DNA of 64,000 nt, taken from Guadua angustifolia. Lineage: Eukaryota; Streptophyta; Magnoliopsida; Poales; Poaceae. The DNA lies in assembly GCA_036346375.1 (NCBI GenBank), contig CM070508.1, positions 21,396,852 through 21,460,851 of the forward strand, read 5' to 3'. The notes under the pieces are model-generated. The model had not been told where the DNA came from, did no database searches, and was given only the letters and a program-made list of their open reading frames with translations. Shown here piece after piece: positions 23,559-35,148 of the stretch. Every line of letters starts with the position of its first letter. Positions within the stretch are counted from its first letter, which is position 1. Made by a program: the position numbers and the translations under genes.

Positions 23559-24080
23559 ATGGATAAACAGTGGATGGATAAGCCCAGGTACAGGAAACAC
23601 TTCAAACCATTTTAGGGCTCTACAATTCACACACGTTTTATTTAACCTGATACATATTAATACACTGCATGTAGGCACAGTAAAATTTATTTGGAAGGGC
23701 TGGACAAATTCCTACATCATGCATTTAGTAGTTCATCGGTAGGCAACAAAATTCAGTGCCCTTGTAGAACTTATACTAGTTCATTTTGGAGAGATGAATG
23801 CGAAGTTCGTGAGCATTTAATATGTGAGGGCTTTCAAGAAGGGTACAAGACATGGATATTACATGGACAAGCTACTGCTGAGAATGATGGGGATGGAGAT
23901 ATGCAGGAGTCAAGTGAAGATGATGATATATTTGATTTGCTTCGAGATTTAGCATGCGGCGTAGATTATGGTGGGGATTTTGAGGATGAGGGTGATTCAG
24001 AGCAAACAAATAAAGATCTAGATGCTCTTCGGAAGCTCTCAAATGTAAATATGCAAATGCCCCTACTAATGTGTAAATAG
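23559..24080 (+). pseudogene. CACTA transposase, N-terminal transposase-associated domain
   Basis: Exon 1 (23559-23587) encodes MDKQWMDKP and ends at CCCAG|GTACAG. Exon 2 starts after ATGTAG at 23675 and continues YLEGLDKFLHHAF, CPCRTYTSSFWRD and EVREHLICEGFQEGYKTWILHG. This is the transposase-associated domain (Transpos_assoc family) at the start of TNPD/TNP2 proteins, which are nuclear. An acidic segment (DDDIFDLLRDLACG) follows, then a stop at 24080. The next expected domain, the large catalytic transposase domain, is missing. Confidence 0.88.
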
Positions 24081-24116
24081 TTAATAAATTAAGCTCAAGA
24101 AATATGTCATAATCGC

Positions 24117-24906
24117 AGGTGGCTGAGATGGGCGAGGATGAACTTGAAGAGACAAAAATTTTAGCCAAAGAGCCATCCATGGTTGTAGTTAAATATAATA
24201 GTTACACCATAAATGGGTTTAATTTTCATACACAGTCCTATGATGAGGGAAGACCTATTCAAAGTAGTGGTGTATCTTTAATTGCACAGACCACATGTTT
24301 TGAAAGGGGCAATAATGATTCTTGCATAATAGGAAACAAGACATATTATGGTATTATAAAAGAAATCATTGAGTTGAATTATAACAACAAAGGGAAGATA
24401 GTGCTCTTCAAGTGTGATTGGGTTGACAACCGCACACAAGACAAGTGGGTAAAAAAAGATCAATTTGGGGTTACTATTGTGAATTTCAAGCATTTATTCA
24501 ATACCGGTGACAAGCTCTCTGACGAGCCTTTCATTTTGGTATCACAAGCTTTTCAAGTGTACTACGTTCAAGACCCTATTGATACTGAATGGTTTGCTGT
24601 TGTTCAATCGAAACCACGTGACTTTTATGACATGAGTGAAGCTGAAAATGGAGATTTAGAGCATGACCCTCAAATGCCTATAATTTTGCCTGATGTGCAC
24701 ACTAATTTACCTATGAATATCTCTGTTGGTGGTACTACTTGTGTTAGGACAGATATAGATGGAATAATTGTTAGTGCAAATAAACCTAAAAAGTAAGTCA
24801 TGTATATCTATATTGTTGTGTTGATGTGGAATATTTTAATCAATATTTGCTACTTTTTAATCTCATGTTGCAGGAAAAATAATGGAAAACGTACGAGGAA
24901 GAGATA
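24117..24906 (+). pseudogene. CACTA transposase, C-terminal DUF4216 region
   Basis: Opens right after an acceptor (AATCGCAG at 24111-24118) and encodes VVKYNSYTINGFNFHTQSYDEGRPIQSSGV, then YYGIIKEIIELNY, FKCDWVDNRTQDKWVKKDQFG and VSQAFQVYYVQDP: the DUF4216 region at the C-terminus of TNPD-type transposases. A donor near 24794 (AAAAA|GTAAGT) joins a short terminal exon ending GKRTRKR and stop at about 24906. Only about 40 bp separate this from the N-terminal part, where an intact element has well over 1.5 kb. Confidence 0.88.
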
Positions 24907-25322
24907 AAGAATGCGGTTCCAATGAAAAGAAAGGAGGGAAGGGTAAGCAAGGCACACTTACTGACTATGAAATACGTCGGAATGGTGTAATTGCAGAAAA
25001 CAATGAGAAGCTGCAATCTCTTAACCTCCCACCCATGGGTGGTAGCAATGTCAGTGTTCAACACCGGCCTAAGAAAATTGCTAAGGTCATGTGTGCCTGT
25101 CACTTTTAGCCATATTTCGTTCTTGTCTACAACATATATCATGAAATTGACAAGCATGTTAACTTTTCTAGACAACTGAATGCACAACTTTAATGCCACA
25201 TGGAAATCATAACTTATGGTCCAGGTTAAGGACAAACATAGAGGAACATGAACATGTTGATAGAGATCCTGATTACCAGCCACCTCAAGATCCAATGAGT
25301 GATGCTGAAGGTATGGAATCAT
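24882..25322 (+). pseudogene. fragment of the second CACTA gene (plant transposase Ptta/En/Spm type)
   Basis: A 75-codon frame with TLTDYEIRRNGVIAENN and LQSLNLPP resembles the N-terminal region of the second protein of CACTA elements. A following exon-like piece has EHVDRDPDYQPPQDPMSDAEG. The gene then ends abruptly, and a copia LTR follows at 25353. It overlaps the terminal exon of the transposase in another frame, so one reading may be incidental. Confidence 0.5.
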
Positions 25323-25352
25323 GTTAGATATGTGTTAGATAGGTGTAAACAC

Positions 25353-25860
25353 TGTCGGGAGGATTTTTTGGATGGCGTCAGCTTGCTTGGGGAGAGAGCG
25401 AGAGACTAGAGACTGGGAGGAGATGAAAGGACCAGACTTGATTATTTCATTCCTCTTGATTGCCTTCAATAGATTACTGTACCAGTATGCCTTATATGGG
25501 CTGGCTCCTAACTGGATCTAACCAATCTAACTTAAAGATAATATACGCCTAACAATATGATCTTATCTACTAACTAAAAGGAACAACCAAATATAATCTA
25601 GATAACTATGGCTGCTGGGCCTTTCTTAGATATTGTATGGTCTGTTGATATGCAGTTGGGATCTGGTGGTTTTTGTCAGCAATTCTGCTACATTGTTAGT
25701 GTTAGGAAGTTCGTGCGTTGTTGAGGAAAGTCGGATGCATCTCTTGATTCTTAGCTGTATTGGCCATAGAAGCAAATAGGAGTTTTGTTGACTGAAACTG
25801 AGGAAGTGATAAACTCTGAGCTTGCTCAGAAACACATTAATGAACTAAGGTTTTCTCAAC
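25353..25860 (-). mobile_element. copia retrotransposon 3' remnant
   Basis: On the minus strand a frame ending near 25626 has HELPNTNNVAELLTKTT, the C-terminal RNase H block of copia elements. About 70 bp beyond is a 205-bp segment (25557-25353) beginning TGTTAGGCGT and ending CCTCCCGACA on the minus strand, which looks like a short 3' LTR. No target duplication was found, so the 5' part has been lost. It sits where the second CACTA gene is cut off. Confidence 0.55.
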
Positions 25861-26069
25861 TCTAGCACAATGCTACCACAGATAATCAATAAAGTGTTTT
25901 TCAAGAAACAATAAATAAATGCATGCATGATGTGGATTGGAATCTCATGAACGCTAAAGGTAAATCCTCTACACTAATGAGAATGACAATGCTTGTGTAT
26001 GATAGCTCTGCCGAAATTATACAAGTTTGAATTTCCTGAAGGCAGTAAAAGCTTCATCCTTTGAAGCAA

Positions 26070-27440
26070 TCAACTATTCTTTGTCTCATAACCATATCAC
26101 CTATTCTTTTACAGGGGTGTGCAGGAGTGAGACCGTCAGGTGCTAACTGAGAAAGGTATCCCTAATACTTAACCTAAATGTTGCACACATTCTTTTCTGG
26201 TTGCACACTTTTTGTTTTGTTGGAGGATGATACAAGCTACTAAGACTTGAGTGTAATCATCCAATGCGGTGTTATCATGTGGCATGCCTAACCTCGCAAG
26301 TCGTTGTTTAGTTTGTTCAATGACTTTGCTTGACCTTCATGGTTGGTAGAGTTTTGCTTTGCTCACAAGGTTAAGAATGTAATTGTAAGGAAACACATTT
26401 TCCAACTTTTCATACTAACACATTTGCAGGAACTATCTAATTTACAAACACAATAGATTAACAAAGTGAAACACCATTAACCATGGTAGATTTTACATTT
26501 CAGATTCAACTATCCAAATATTGGCTTCTTTTATATATTGCAACCTATATAAAGCATTATAGGTATTGTAGTATTAAACCCTTTCTTACTAGTGATGATG
26601 GTGTCATGGTGATGATGTAATAAGTCGCTTCTAAAGCATGAGGACATGTTGAGTCTCAGATCTTTGTTATAATCTGTCTTAAAAATAACACAACCTTTAA
26701 GAATAGTTTAAAATTTAAAAGCATTTTATAATCTCATCCTCTTGACCCTGGAAATAGTACCTCTTGACCACGGAAATAGTATGTAAATTGAACCATTCAC
26801 ATTAGGCTTAGCGGAATAGATCTATTTGGTCTCAATTTCAACACCACCGTTACTACATATTGGATCAGCCACTGTTTCTAGGACTTATTGTAAGTTTGTA
26901 ACATGTTTGACCATTAGTGTAGTGATGTAACTTAAATTAAGAGATATTCAAAATAATGATTTCATGACAAGAAACATTTTGTGACACAATTAAATGAGTT
27001 CTGCCATAGGAAAAAAAACATTGTAAGGAAATTGGCTTGGCTCATTTCCCTGGTCAGATTGCTCTGAGATGGAAACATATATATTTAACTAGATACACAT
27101 TTAATCTATGGTGTAAAAATTTGGCTCCTTAGGTTCCATGTGTCAGCGGTAGGGTGAGTTTTGGGCATGCATAAAAGTAATCAAGAAATTCATAGATATT
27201 ATATGATAACAGTAACCAAACGATCAATATATATATATATAAACTGACAATTAATCAGCCTATCATTGCTTTGTCTCATAAAATGCTATAGAACGTTCCA
27301 ACTTACCGGTTTTAATTAGCCTGTGAAGCTGATAAATTTTCAGTTTTTCTAATAGTTTCTTGGTTGTTGATTATGACCATATCACCTATTCTTTTGCAGG
27401 GTGTGCAGGAGTGAGACCATCAGGTGCTAACTGATCAGAA
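26070..27440. repeat. 75-bp direct repeat, two dispersed copies
   Basis: The block CATATCACCTATTCTTTT followed by GGTGTGCAGGAGTGAGACC and CAGGTGCTAACTGA occurs at about 26090-26150 and again at 27375-27435. A third partial copy, GGGGTGTGCAGGA, is at 27453. Each follows a pyrimidine-rich tract ending in CAG, so these may be duplicated terminal exons of the second CACTA gene. Between them is AT-rich sequence with no gene. Confidence 0.7.
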
Positions 27441-27889
27441 AGTAACTTTTGGGGTGTGCAGGAATGATGATGTCCAGTGAGCTTCTATAAAGGAATTTTT
27501 TTTGTGAAGTGGTGGAGATCCATGTATAGCCAGCTAGTTATATAGATGGACTAATGGACTTAGAACTTTTGGACAATTAGTGACATGTCAAAAGAGGTGT
27601 AGCCCTTGTGATCTTTTGGACAATTAGTGTTTGTTATTATTAATTATATGATCTGCTTTGGATCATTATCGTGTAATGCATTAACTGTGATCTTGGCTTT
27701 TGCATATATATATTTTACGTGTAATGCATTCTGTGATCTTGGATTTTGCTACCACTTGTATGACAATATATATATTTTCTCTCCATGTGTTGAACTGTAT
27801 GGCAAAGAAAATCTGAAATCTGAATGAGATCCAAACGTGTATATTATTGATTCATGCAGCTGTTGCAATGGTAATACAATATGCTGTCT

Positions 27890-28157
27890 AACAGTCTATC
27901 GGCAAATGTTTTTTCTCACGCAGATCGTCTGTCGGTAAAACTTATCTGTCGCTAAAGATTGTCTGTCGGTAAAAGTTCAGTACCGTCGACAAACTGTCTG
28001 TCGGTAATGTTTTGTCTGTCGGCAAAGGTCTTTAACGACAGGTCTTTCCCCGACACACACCATCTGTTGGTAAAACCTTTGCCGACAGACCGACTGACAT
28101 TATATATGCCCTTTGCCGACAGACAATCTGTCATTATATTTGGGTCATGGTGTAGTG
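27890..28157 (-). repeat. right TIR and subterminal repeats of the CACTA element
   Basis: A dense run of TGTCGGTAAA / TGTCGGCAAA motifs in direct orientation, then inverse motifs (TTTGCCGACAGAC) closer to the end, finishing GGTCATGGTGTAGTG. The right end has more motifs than the left, as is usual for CACTA elements. Confidence 0.85.
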
Positions 28158-28915
28158 CTTATGACTAGTACCATCGGTACAAGGTAACAGAAATAGTTGC
28201 ATCATAACCAAATGCTTGCTGGTACACCGCTCTCTAAATTAGGGAAAGTCGTCACTGTAATTGTTCGATTCAAGAATGGCGGGAAAACCCGACTTCACCA
28301 TCTACCATCCATTTGATGAACAAACCTATAAATTTCGACTATTGGTTTCATATTGATATTTGTACCATGAGACAAAGTGGAAATACTTTCAGACTTGACA
28401 GAGGTTCAAAATGGCAAAACAATTTTAAGTAATAATTCAAAACAGAAACCGACAAAAACAAATCCTTTGATGTTAGGATACTACCACATACTTGACAAAA
28501 TAATTTGTATATGGCTCAAAAATAATCAAAATAAAACAAATGGTAATCGGCCCATCTCTAATCAAGACTGCAAATTATGCATGTTTCGTGTCTTCTATCG
28601 CAATGAAACATAGGAATCATCTAAAATTCTCAAGAAGAATATGGCTACACCGAAAATGTAAGTCAAGATTGTGACAAGTAGAAAAGGCAAACCAAACTTA
28701 TCTAGACAAAGAAAGGCATGTACGAACTATGAAATGTTAAAGCTTGAATAACTCAAGGAAACAAAGTTATCTAAGAAAGCTTACATAAGTTGCTCCAAGA
28801 ATCGATTTGCTCGGCTATTCTCTTGGGACCACCACACATTGAAACAATTTCTTTAAACTCCGAGTTAACAGTTTCACATACCATGCATTTCTTTCCATCA
28901 ACAGCTTTACCCAAC
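28158..28915. other. host of the inner CACTA element, with one minus-strand exon-like piece
   Basis: Continues the sequence interrupted at 19858. On the minus strand 28915-28790 is open and ends at a GTAAGC donor; it encodes LGKAVDGKKCMVCETVNSE and GGPKRIAEQIDSW. I do not recognise it. The Tekay LTR at 28916 truncates it on the 5' side. Confidence 0.4.
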
Positions 28916-31900
28916 TGTAACATTCCGTTTTTCGATTTCTTGGAGCTTGAATTTAAAAATCCGAACTGTTGCAATTTATTTGAATTAATTCCAGCTTAAT
29001 CTGAATTTTCAAAGTCAAAAAGGGATTTAATTTGAATAATCTATACCTCAAATTAATTAATTCTTATTTTTATTGGGCTCCTTATGCTTCATTGAATTTT
29101 TCTGTATTTTTGAAGATTTATTTGAATTTATTTGCTATTTATTTGAATTATTTGAAGTTTATTTGGATTTTCTGGATTTTCTTTATTTCCTAAATTCCTT
29201 TTTCCTTCTTTTGGGCCGATCCCACTGTTTATCCCCGTCGGCCCAATCCTGTTCATCGCCGGCTCGGCCCGTTCCGCCAAAAACCCTAATTCATCCCTTC
29301 GCCTCGCCCGTCTGATCCCGATTCAACGGCCACGATCCGCGCCACGTCGCCCTTAACTCAAACCCTAACCCTACTGCCCCTTTCCCTCGACCGTTGGATC
29401 TTGATCTTACGGTCACCGCTTGCCCTGCGCCCGTGAGTGATGAAGGCCGCCCGATCAAGCGCCGCATCTACGGCTCATGCTACGCCACGTCGCCTGTGCT
29501 GCCGCCGCCGCCGTAACCTAGCGCCGCAATGACCCTTCTCGACTTCCGTGCCATTTTCCGCAACCCTAGGCTATATAAGCCGCCGTCGCGCACTCCCCGA
29601 GGTTCCCCTCCCCGCGCTGCCCATTTTCCCCTAACCCTCATCACCCGAAGCTCATCAGGCTGCCGCCACGTGCTCGCCGAAGTTGCCGGTCGTGCTCGAA
29701 TTCTTCCACCGTCTCCCTCTCCCTCTCCGGTGAGTCTCTGTTGCGCTTCTTGGTACCAACGAACTCGTCGTGTTGATCTTCATGTAATCCGCACAAACCC
29801 GTGGCCAACACGCTGTTCATTCGCCGTCTCCTTTGTCATCGTCTCCAGCTCCGGCGTGTTTGCTCCGCCGCTTCGTCGTCGCCACTTGCATCGTCACCCT
29901 CTGCCGTTGATCTGCACAGCAACAGTTGGATATTTGCCACGTATACCGATGAGTTTTTTTTTCCCGAGACAACTGCCTAGTCACTGCCGTGTTGTCGCCC
30001 GGTGTCCACCACGTAGATGCCACCTCACTGCCACCGTCAGCCCTAGCCCCTGCGTGGCGCCACGTGCTAGACACGTCAGCGCCACGTCGATGCCACGTTA
30101 GCCGAAAACCCCGTCGGTGCCACGTCGGTGCCACGTGGGCCCTAACGTCTCGCGTGTCACCCACGTCACTGCCACGTCGGTATGACTAGTCGCGTACCCG
30201 TGAGCTCTTCTGTGGACTTGGTTCACGTAGACCGTGCCAATGACAGGCGGACCCCGCATGTCAGCGATACTATTTTTCCTTTCCCGATTAATTTCTGAAA
30301 ATCCGAAATCCCAGCGAATCACAGCGCGACACGTGTCAGTCTTGATTAATTTCTGGATTTTCTCTCCTAAGAAACTTCGGAAGGCCTGTTCTCCTCCGTT
30401 CGAACTCCGATTCGAACGATTCAAATTTCTAAATTCATCTAAAATCAAGATCTATCTGTTGGTCTATTTATTTTGAATTTTTGGATTTTATTTATTTTTG
30501 TTTTATTTATTTTTGTCTCGTTTCGCGTGTTTCGCGTGTAGACGACGCAGCGGTTGAGCGAGCGGAGCATCCGACGGAGGTAGCAGCAGCGGGAGAGGTT
30601 GAAGGCAAGTCTTCCTTGACCATATTGAACCCAAGTTTATGAAATACTATTTTGTTTTTAAATTATTGCATGCTTATTATTTATGCATCTTGACTTTAAT
30701 GTCATTTTAAATGCTTAGATAAATGCCAAATTGTTATACCCATATTGATATTCATTTTGACAACCATTGACACCCTAGGAAAATTAATTACTGTTAATAA
30801 TAATCATTTTCGTATTATGGGACGGTAGAAAATGCTTTGCCATGCTTAATCACGTCGGTACCTTACCATTATGGAAATGCTTTCATATTTGATTCAAATT
30901 GAATTGTGAAAATATGGCAATTGGTGTTGCTGGTATTAATTTGAAAATAAAAGTGAAAAATGGTTTAGACCGGGGCGGATGGTTGAATGGTGGGTGCGGG
31001 ATGCACAAAATTTTGGAATGTGATTGTTCCGCCCTAGTCAATTAAGGACCGGTCGTGTGTTACCTTGGGCCATGCTATACAGTACAACCACATGTCTATT
31101 ATGGGTACGACCTGGCTAAGTAATTTGCATGTATCGTTATTTGACTTCGCCATTGGGCTGTGCGGTTTGTCGTGAGGATACTTGCAAGGCGCAAGAGGGG
31201 GCTTCTGTACTGGGTGGATTTCCCTAACAGCGGTGAAACCTTAGCGGGCGAAGTCGATAGCAGTATTATGCATTGTAAAGGCCTTGTCATGATCTCCCGG
31301 CCGACACACCAAAGGAAGTGTGTCAATAGCTTGGCAAAAGGGGTTGATCATGTCGTGTGGGTAAAGTGTACAAGCTCTGCAGAGTCAAAACTACTTGAGT
31401 AGCCGTGCCCATGGATAAGGGCAAGCGTGGAACGCTTTCACATAGTAGATTTTATGGTTTTGGTTTTAAATGAAAATGATGATTTGGTTTAAATGAAAAT
31501 GTGGTTTGGGAATCCGTGAGTAGATGGAACTCCCGGATTTAGTTTGGCAGTTGGAGCCAACCAGGTAGTTGGAACCTGGAAAATTGTTATACTTCAAATT
31601 TAATTAATTATGCTATTTACATTTTGTTAAATGCTGCTTTATGAAATTATTACTTGTATTTAAATTTCAATTTCGCTTTATGCAAATGTACCCTATATGC
31701 TTCCTTTGTTCAAGTCTTGCATTTAGTTATTTGTATTAAGTTTCCAAGACTTACTGAGTATGTTGCATACTCACCCTCGCTTTTCATTGCGGGGCTGCTT
31801 ATTCCATAAAGCAGAGGAGGGGATCAGAGATGGCTATCCTAGAGCTTGCGATCCATCGTTCGACATCTGTGGTGAAGACTTTGAAGAGGAGGACTACCCG

Positions 31901-32174
31901 GACTACTAGGGAGCGTACCCCAGTCGGTTGCCTGTGGGCACATTGACTGGCTCTTTTTGTTGCTACTTTTCCGCTACTACTTTCACACTTAATCCGTAAG
32001 GCTCGATACTTGTAATAATGTGATGATGATGTTTACACTCTTTTGCTTTATTGCTGTTAATTACTTTATGATATGTCTGTGTTATCATCACTGTATGACT
32101 GTGTGTGCTAGCTGTTCCTGGACTAGCACGGTTGAAACACAGAGGGTTCGGATTTGGTAATCTGGGTCTCCACA
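28916..32174 (+). repeat. Tekay-type 5' LTR
   Basis: Begins TGTAACATTCC and ends GGGTCTCCACA. It has an AT-rich start, a GC-rich middle (29220-30200) and a 3' end sharing blocks with 1-797 and with the inverted copy at 36699-40020. Several short ORFs inside it are not genes. Confidence 0.88.
30005..30230 (+). promoter_or_regulatory. cluster of ACGT-core motifs in the Tekay LTR
   Basis: At least ten ACGT cores within about 180 bp, mostly as GCCACGTCG or GCCACGTG, plus one at 30226. ACGT cores are the binding core of plant bZIP/G-box factors. In a U3-like region this suggests an enhancer; function is inference. Confidence 0.5.
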
Positions 32175-32178
32175 GAGG

Positions 32179-32190
32179 TGGTATCAGAGC
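32179..32190 (+). other. primer-binding site, initiator-Met type
   Basis: TGGTATCAGAGC four bases after the LTR end. Confidence 0.9.
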
Positions 32191-32714
32191 CATATCGACT
32201 GTAGGTCGCAACCTTAGTTAGAATGGTCGTGTAGAATTTCAAAAAAAAAATTCTAAATCAAACCAACGAATTTGAATTTAGAAGATGGTCTCCTCTTACC
32301 TTATTCTTAAGTTTCTATCTCTTCCCTTTGCTGAAACATTATTTTGAGAATTAAATTTGACCTTATCCCCTGAAATTTCTTTAAGCCTTCGGTCGACTAC
32401 AAGATCGGTGAAAGGACTGCTAGAAGGATCAAGTTGACGGAAGATCGCTCAAAAGGACCCCTATGAAGAATAAGTTATTAGTGCCCATATTTTCCCTTTC
32501 TTTCGTTTAGTAGCCGGAGTTTATTGGGAATTTTATTGTTTGCTTGCTGGGTGTGTTGTACGCTTGCCCAGGCATGGTGTTGCAGCCACCTTGCGTTAGA
32601 GTTTTGTTGCTTGTTTTGGCTACCTCCTTCTTCTCCGTATCTTTTGCCGTTTCCCTCTCGTCTTGTGCTTTTCTCTCTCGTCTTTTGCTAACCTTTCCTT
32701 GGTCATTGCCTCAG

Positions 32715-34076
32715 ATGGAAAGTCAGGGGAGTGGTCGCAGAGGCAGAGGCAGAGGCCGAGGCCGTGGGCGTGGTCGTGGCCCGGCAGTGCCACCAGAGCA
32801 GCAGAGTTCCTCAGAGCAGCAAGGTCAGTCTGAGGAGGAGTTGCCACCACCGCCGCCGTTTCAGCCTCAGATGGCCGATATGCAGCAAATGATGGCGATG
32901 CAACTTCAGCTACTGCAGGCCTTGGCACAGAACATGGTGAACAACCAGCAGCCAGCACCAGCCCCAGCGCTAGTGTTTTAGCCGCAGTCGAAGCTTGGGG
33001 AGTTCATGAGGACCTGACCGCCTACCTTCTCAGGCGCAGGAGATCCTTTGGAGGCGGACGATTGGCTCAGAGATGTGGAGAAGAAGCTTCAGCTGGCCCA
33101 GTGTGATGATCGCGAGAAGGTGCTCTACGCCAGCCATCGGTTGAAGGGCGTAGCTGCCACCTGGTGGGACAACTTCTGTTCAGCTCACCAGAACGCTAAG
33201 GCGATCACTTGGGAGGAGTTTACTAAGGCCTTCCGGACTGCTCATGTACCTGCTGGGATCATTGAGATGAAGAAGAGAGAGTTCCAGAAGTTGCGTCAGG
33301 GGAATCAGAGTGTGTCAGAGTATCTCAATCAGTTCACCTAGCTGTCGAGATATGCACCTGAGGATGTGGCCACTGATAGTGCCAAGATTTGGAGGTTCAT
33401 GGAGGGTCTGGACCCCGACATCAAAGTTCAGCTGGTTGCATTTGATTTCCCCAACTTTCAGCACATGGTGAACAAGGCCCTAGTGCAGGAGGATGCTCAG
33501 CGCCAGCAGCAAGAGTCTCGCAAGAGGAAGATGGCTTTCCAGGCTCAGCAGGGTGCGAGTGGATCTCGTCGGCTTCCATCGCTGCGAAGAGTCAGGACGC
33601 CTTTGTCCCAGAGCACCCCGACACCTTCCTCTCGACCTCGCCCAATTTCTCGTGGACCGCAAAGATGTTGCGGCCGCCACGCAGAAGGGAACACCAATCT
33701 CTGCCGAGTCCAAGGCTTCCATTGCCACCAGTTGGGTCACTATGCAAGAATTTGTCCTCGAAGCGTCACCAAGGACTCCAAGATTTTCACTTTGGGAGCA
33801 CCACCAAGACTCCACTCGAGGATCAGACGTGGAGCGCCGCACACTCCCAGAGCACTGCAGTCGTTTGGGAGAGGGCGTGTCAACCATGTGACTGCAGAGG
33901 AGGCTCAGGAGGCACCAGATGTGGTATTGGGTACGTTCCTTGTCAATTCAATTCCTGCCACAGTGTTGTTCGATTCTGGAGCATCGCATTCTTTTATCTC
34001 CAAGTGTTTTGTTGAGCAATTTGGTTTGGAGTCTTTTCCTCTCAAGAGCCCTATGATAGTGCAATCTCCGGGCAGA
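32715..34076 (+). pseudogene. Tekay gag and start of protease
   Basis: Starts MESQGSG, then seven RG repeats and a Pro/Gln-rich region. The gag domain has ATWWDNFCSAHQNAKAITWEEF and FQKLRQGNQSVSEYLNQF. A zinc knuckle with CHQLGHYARICP lies at about 33714-33752. The protease site FDSGASHSFIS is at about 33970-34000. Stops at about 32979, 33016 and 33340 break the frame. Homology ends near 34076; the remaining ORF to 34195 is unrelated sequence. Confidence 0.85.
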
Positions 34077-35084
34077 GAAACGACAACCGCTGGAGACGGA
34101 GACAACCGTGGAGACAGTTGTGGCGGAGGTTTTGGGCTGGCGGCGGAGGCTTGCCAGGAGATGCGTGTGTTTAGGGTTGCAGGGATAAAAGGTTAAGTCC
34201 CAAAATTTCTCCCATCTCGCGCGCACGTGAAATTTTTTCTGAGTCTCCCACGCGATATGCCAAATTATTTCGGGCTTTTGACGGGTCTAGTATCAGCGAC
34301 AGATGATCTGACTATAGATATGAAATTACCGACACACAGCGTGTTGCTATATGTCTATAGCATTACCGATGCATTTAAATGTCACTTGTTTTGGGGAATT
34401 AGCGATGATGCTCGCCACGCACTTTTACCGACATACCATTTGACTATGAAAGTCAAGTTTATCGACAGATTATGCGCCTCCGCACGCCCTCCGCAAAAAT
34501 ACACGGGCAATCTAAGATCCCCAACTTGAAACAGCATTACATCTCAAGCCAGAGAGGGATTCAAAAGGAGAAAACATACTTGATGCGCCGTGTCTCGCAG
34601 GGCGGACCGAAAACCGTGAGTTCTCCCAACCGCACCACGACGCGCACGGTGGAGGCAGCAGCCTTGCAGTGCATCTCGACGCCATCCGGCACTGCGATAG
34701 GTAAGGAACAATTCCAACGAAGCGAATCAGAAAAGTGAGCAAATGAGAAGCCACCGATACGGAAAGAGGAGGGGCGGAGATAAGTGGGCGCGTACCAGGA
34801 GTAGCCGCGCGGCGACCGGCGGCGAAAGGTCTTCGCAGGATAGGGCAGGAGCAGCCGCGGAGGCGGGTTTTGTTCGAGCGAGCAACTGGTGAGGCGTGGC
34901 GAAGAGGCGTGAGTACCTAGCGATGATTCAAATTTCATTTTCGGATGAAATATCGCTTGTGACCGAAATCCGAAATCTTGTTGAGATTTTAAAATTTTAA
35001 ATAAATTTTAGATGAAATTGAAGAACTATGTGAAAAATCTACTTATGTTGGTGATGAATATTTGACTAAATTTGAACTTGTTAT
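34077..35084 (-). other. mosaic block: CACTA-like subterminal motifs and unrecognised exons
   Basis: 34270-34470 carries TTACCGACA, TTACCGATGC, TTTTACCGACAT and TTATCGACAG, like the subterminal repeats at 17000-17160, but no CACTA terminus. On the minus strand 34938-34561 is open for 125 codons, and its last part (VEMHCKAAASTVRVVVRL, then LGELTVFGPP) lies between an acceptor (TATCGCAG) and a donor (ATCAA|GTATG). The protein is not recognised. It may be a captured gene fragment or the right part of the CACTA that starts at 16929. Confidence 0.4.
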
Positions 35085-35148
35085 ATTCTGGTTTGAGTTT
35101 GATTTAAATTGGATATTCAATTTGAAGCATTTTGAGTTAAAGACTGTT

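Larger units (their letters stand above)
19859..28157 (+). mobile_element. CACTA element, both ends intact, transposase core deleted
   Basis: 8299 bp. The left end is CACTACACCATGAC and the right end is its exact inverse, a 14-bp TIR. The 3-bp duplication CTT is on both sides (19856-19858, 28158-28160). Subterminal GTCGGTAAA-type motifs lie within about 250 bp of each end. Inside are a GC-rich 5' region, a transposase gene reduced to its N-terminal and C-terminal domains, a fragment of the second gene, and a copia remnant. It should be able to be mobilised in trans but not encode an active transposase. Confidence 0.93.
28916..34076 (+). mobile_element. Tekay/Del-type gypsy, 5' part only
   Basis: A 3.26-kb LTR (28916-32174), an initiator-Met primer site, a gag frame and the start of protease. 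Similarity stops inside protease at about 34076, just after SPMIVQSP. RT, integrase and the 3' LTR are gone. The length and the TGTAACATYCC start fit large-LTR chromoviruses such as rice RIRE3/RIRE8, by family resemblance only. Confidence 0.85.

Noticed and set aside
27225..27242. Short AT dinucleotide run
   Set aside because: Ordinary microsatellite in AT-rich DNA.
29529..30448. ORFs of 100-190 codons in 29529-30448, both strands
   Set aside because: They lie inside the GC-rich part of the Tekay LTR, where stop codons are rare; no protein family visible.
33480..33891. ORFs of 116-135 codons overlapping Tekay gag
   Set aside because: Shadows of the gag frame, which itself has recognisable domain blocks.
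34515..34522. CCAAC as the right-hand target duplication of the Tekay element at 28916
   Set aside because: The left flank is CCAAC, but the sequence before 34518 is not an LTR end; a 5-bp match by chance is likely.
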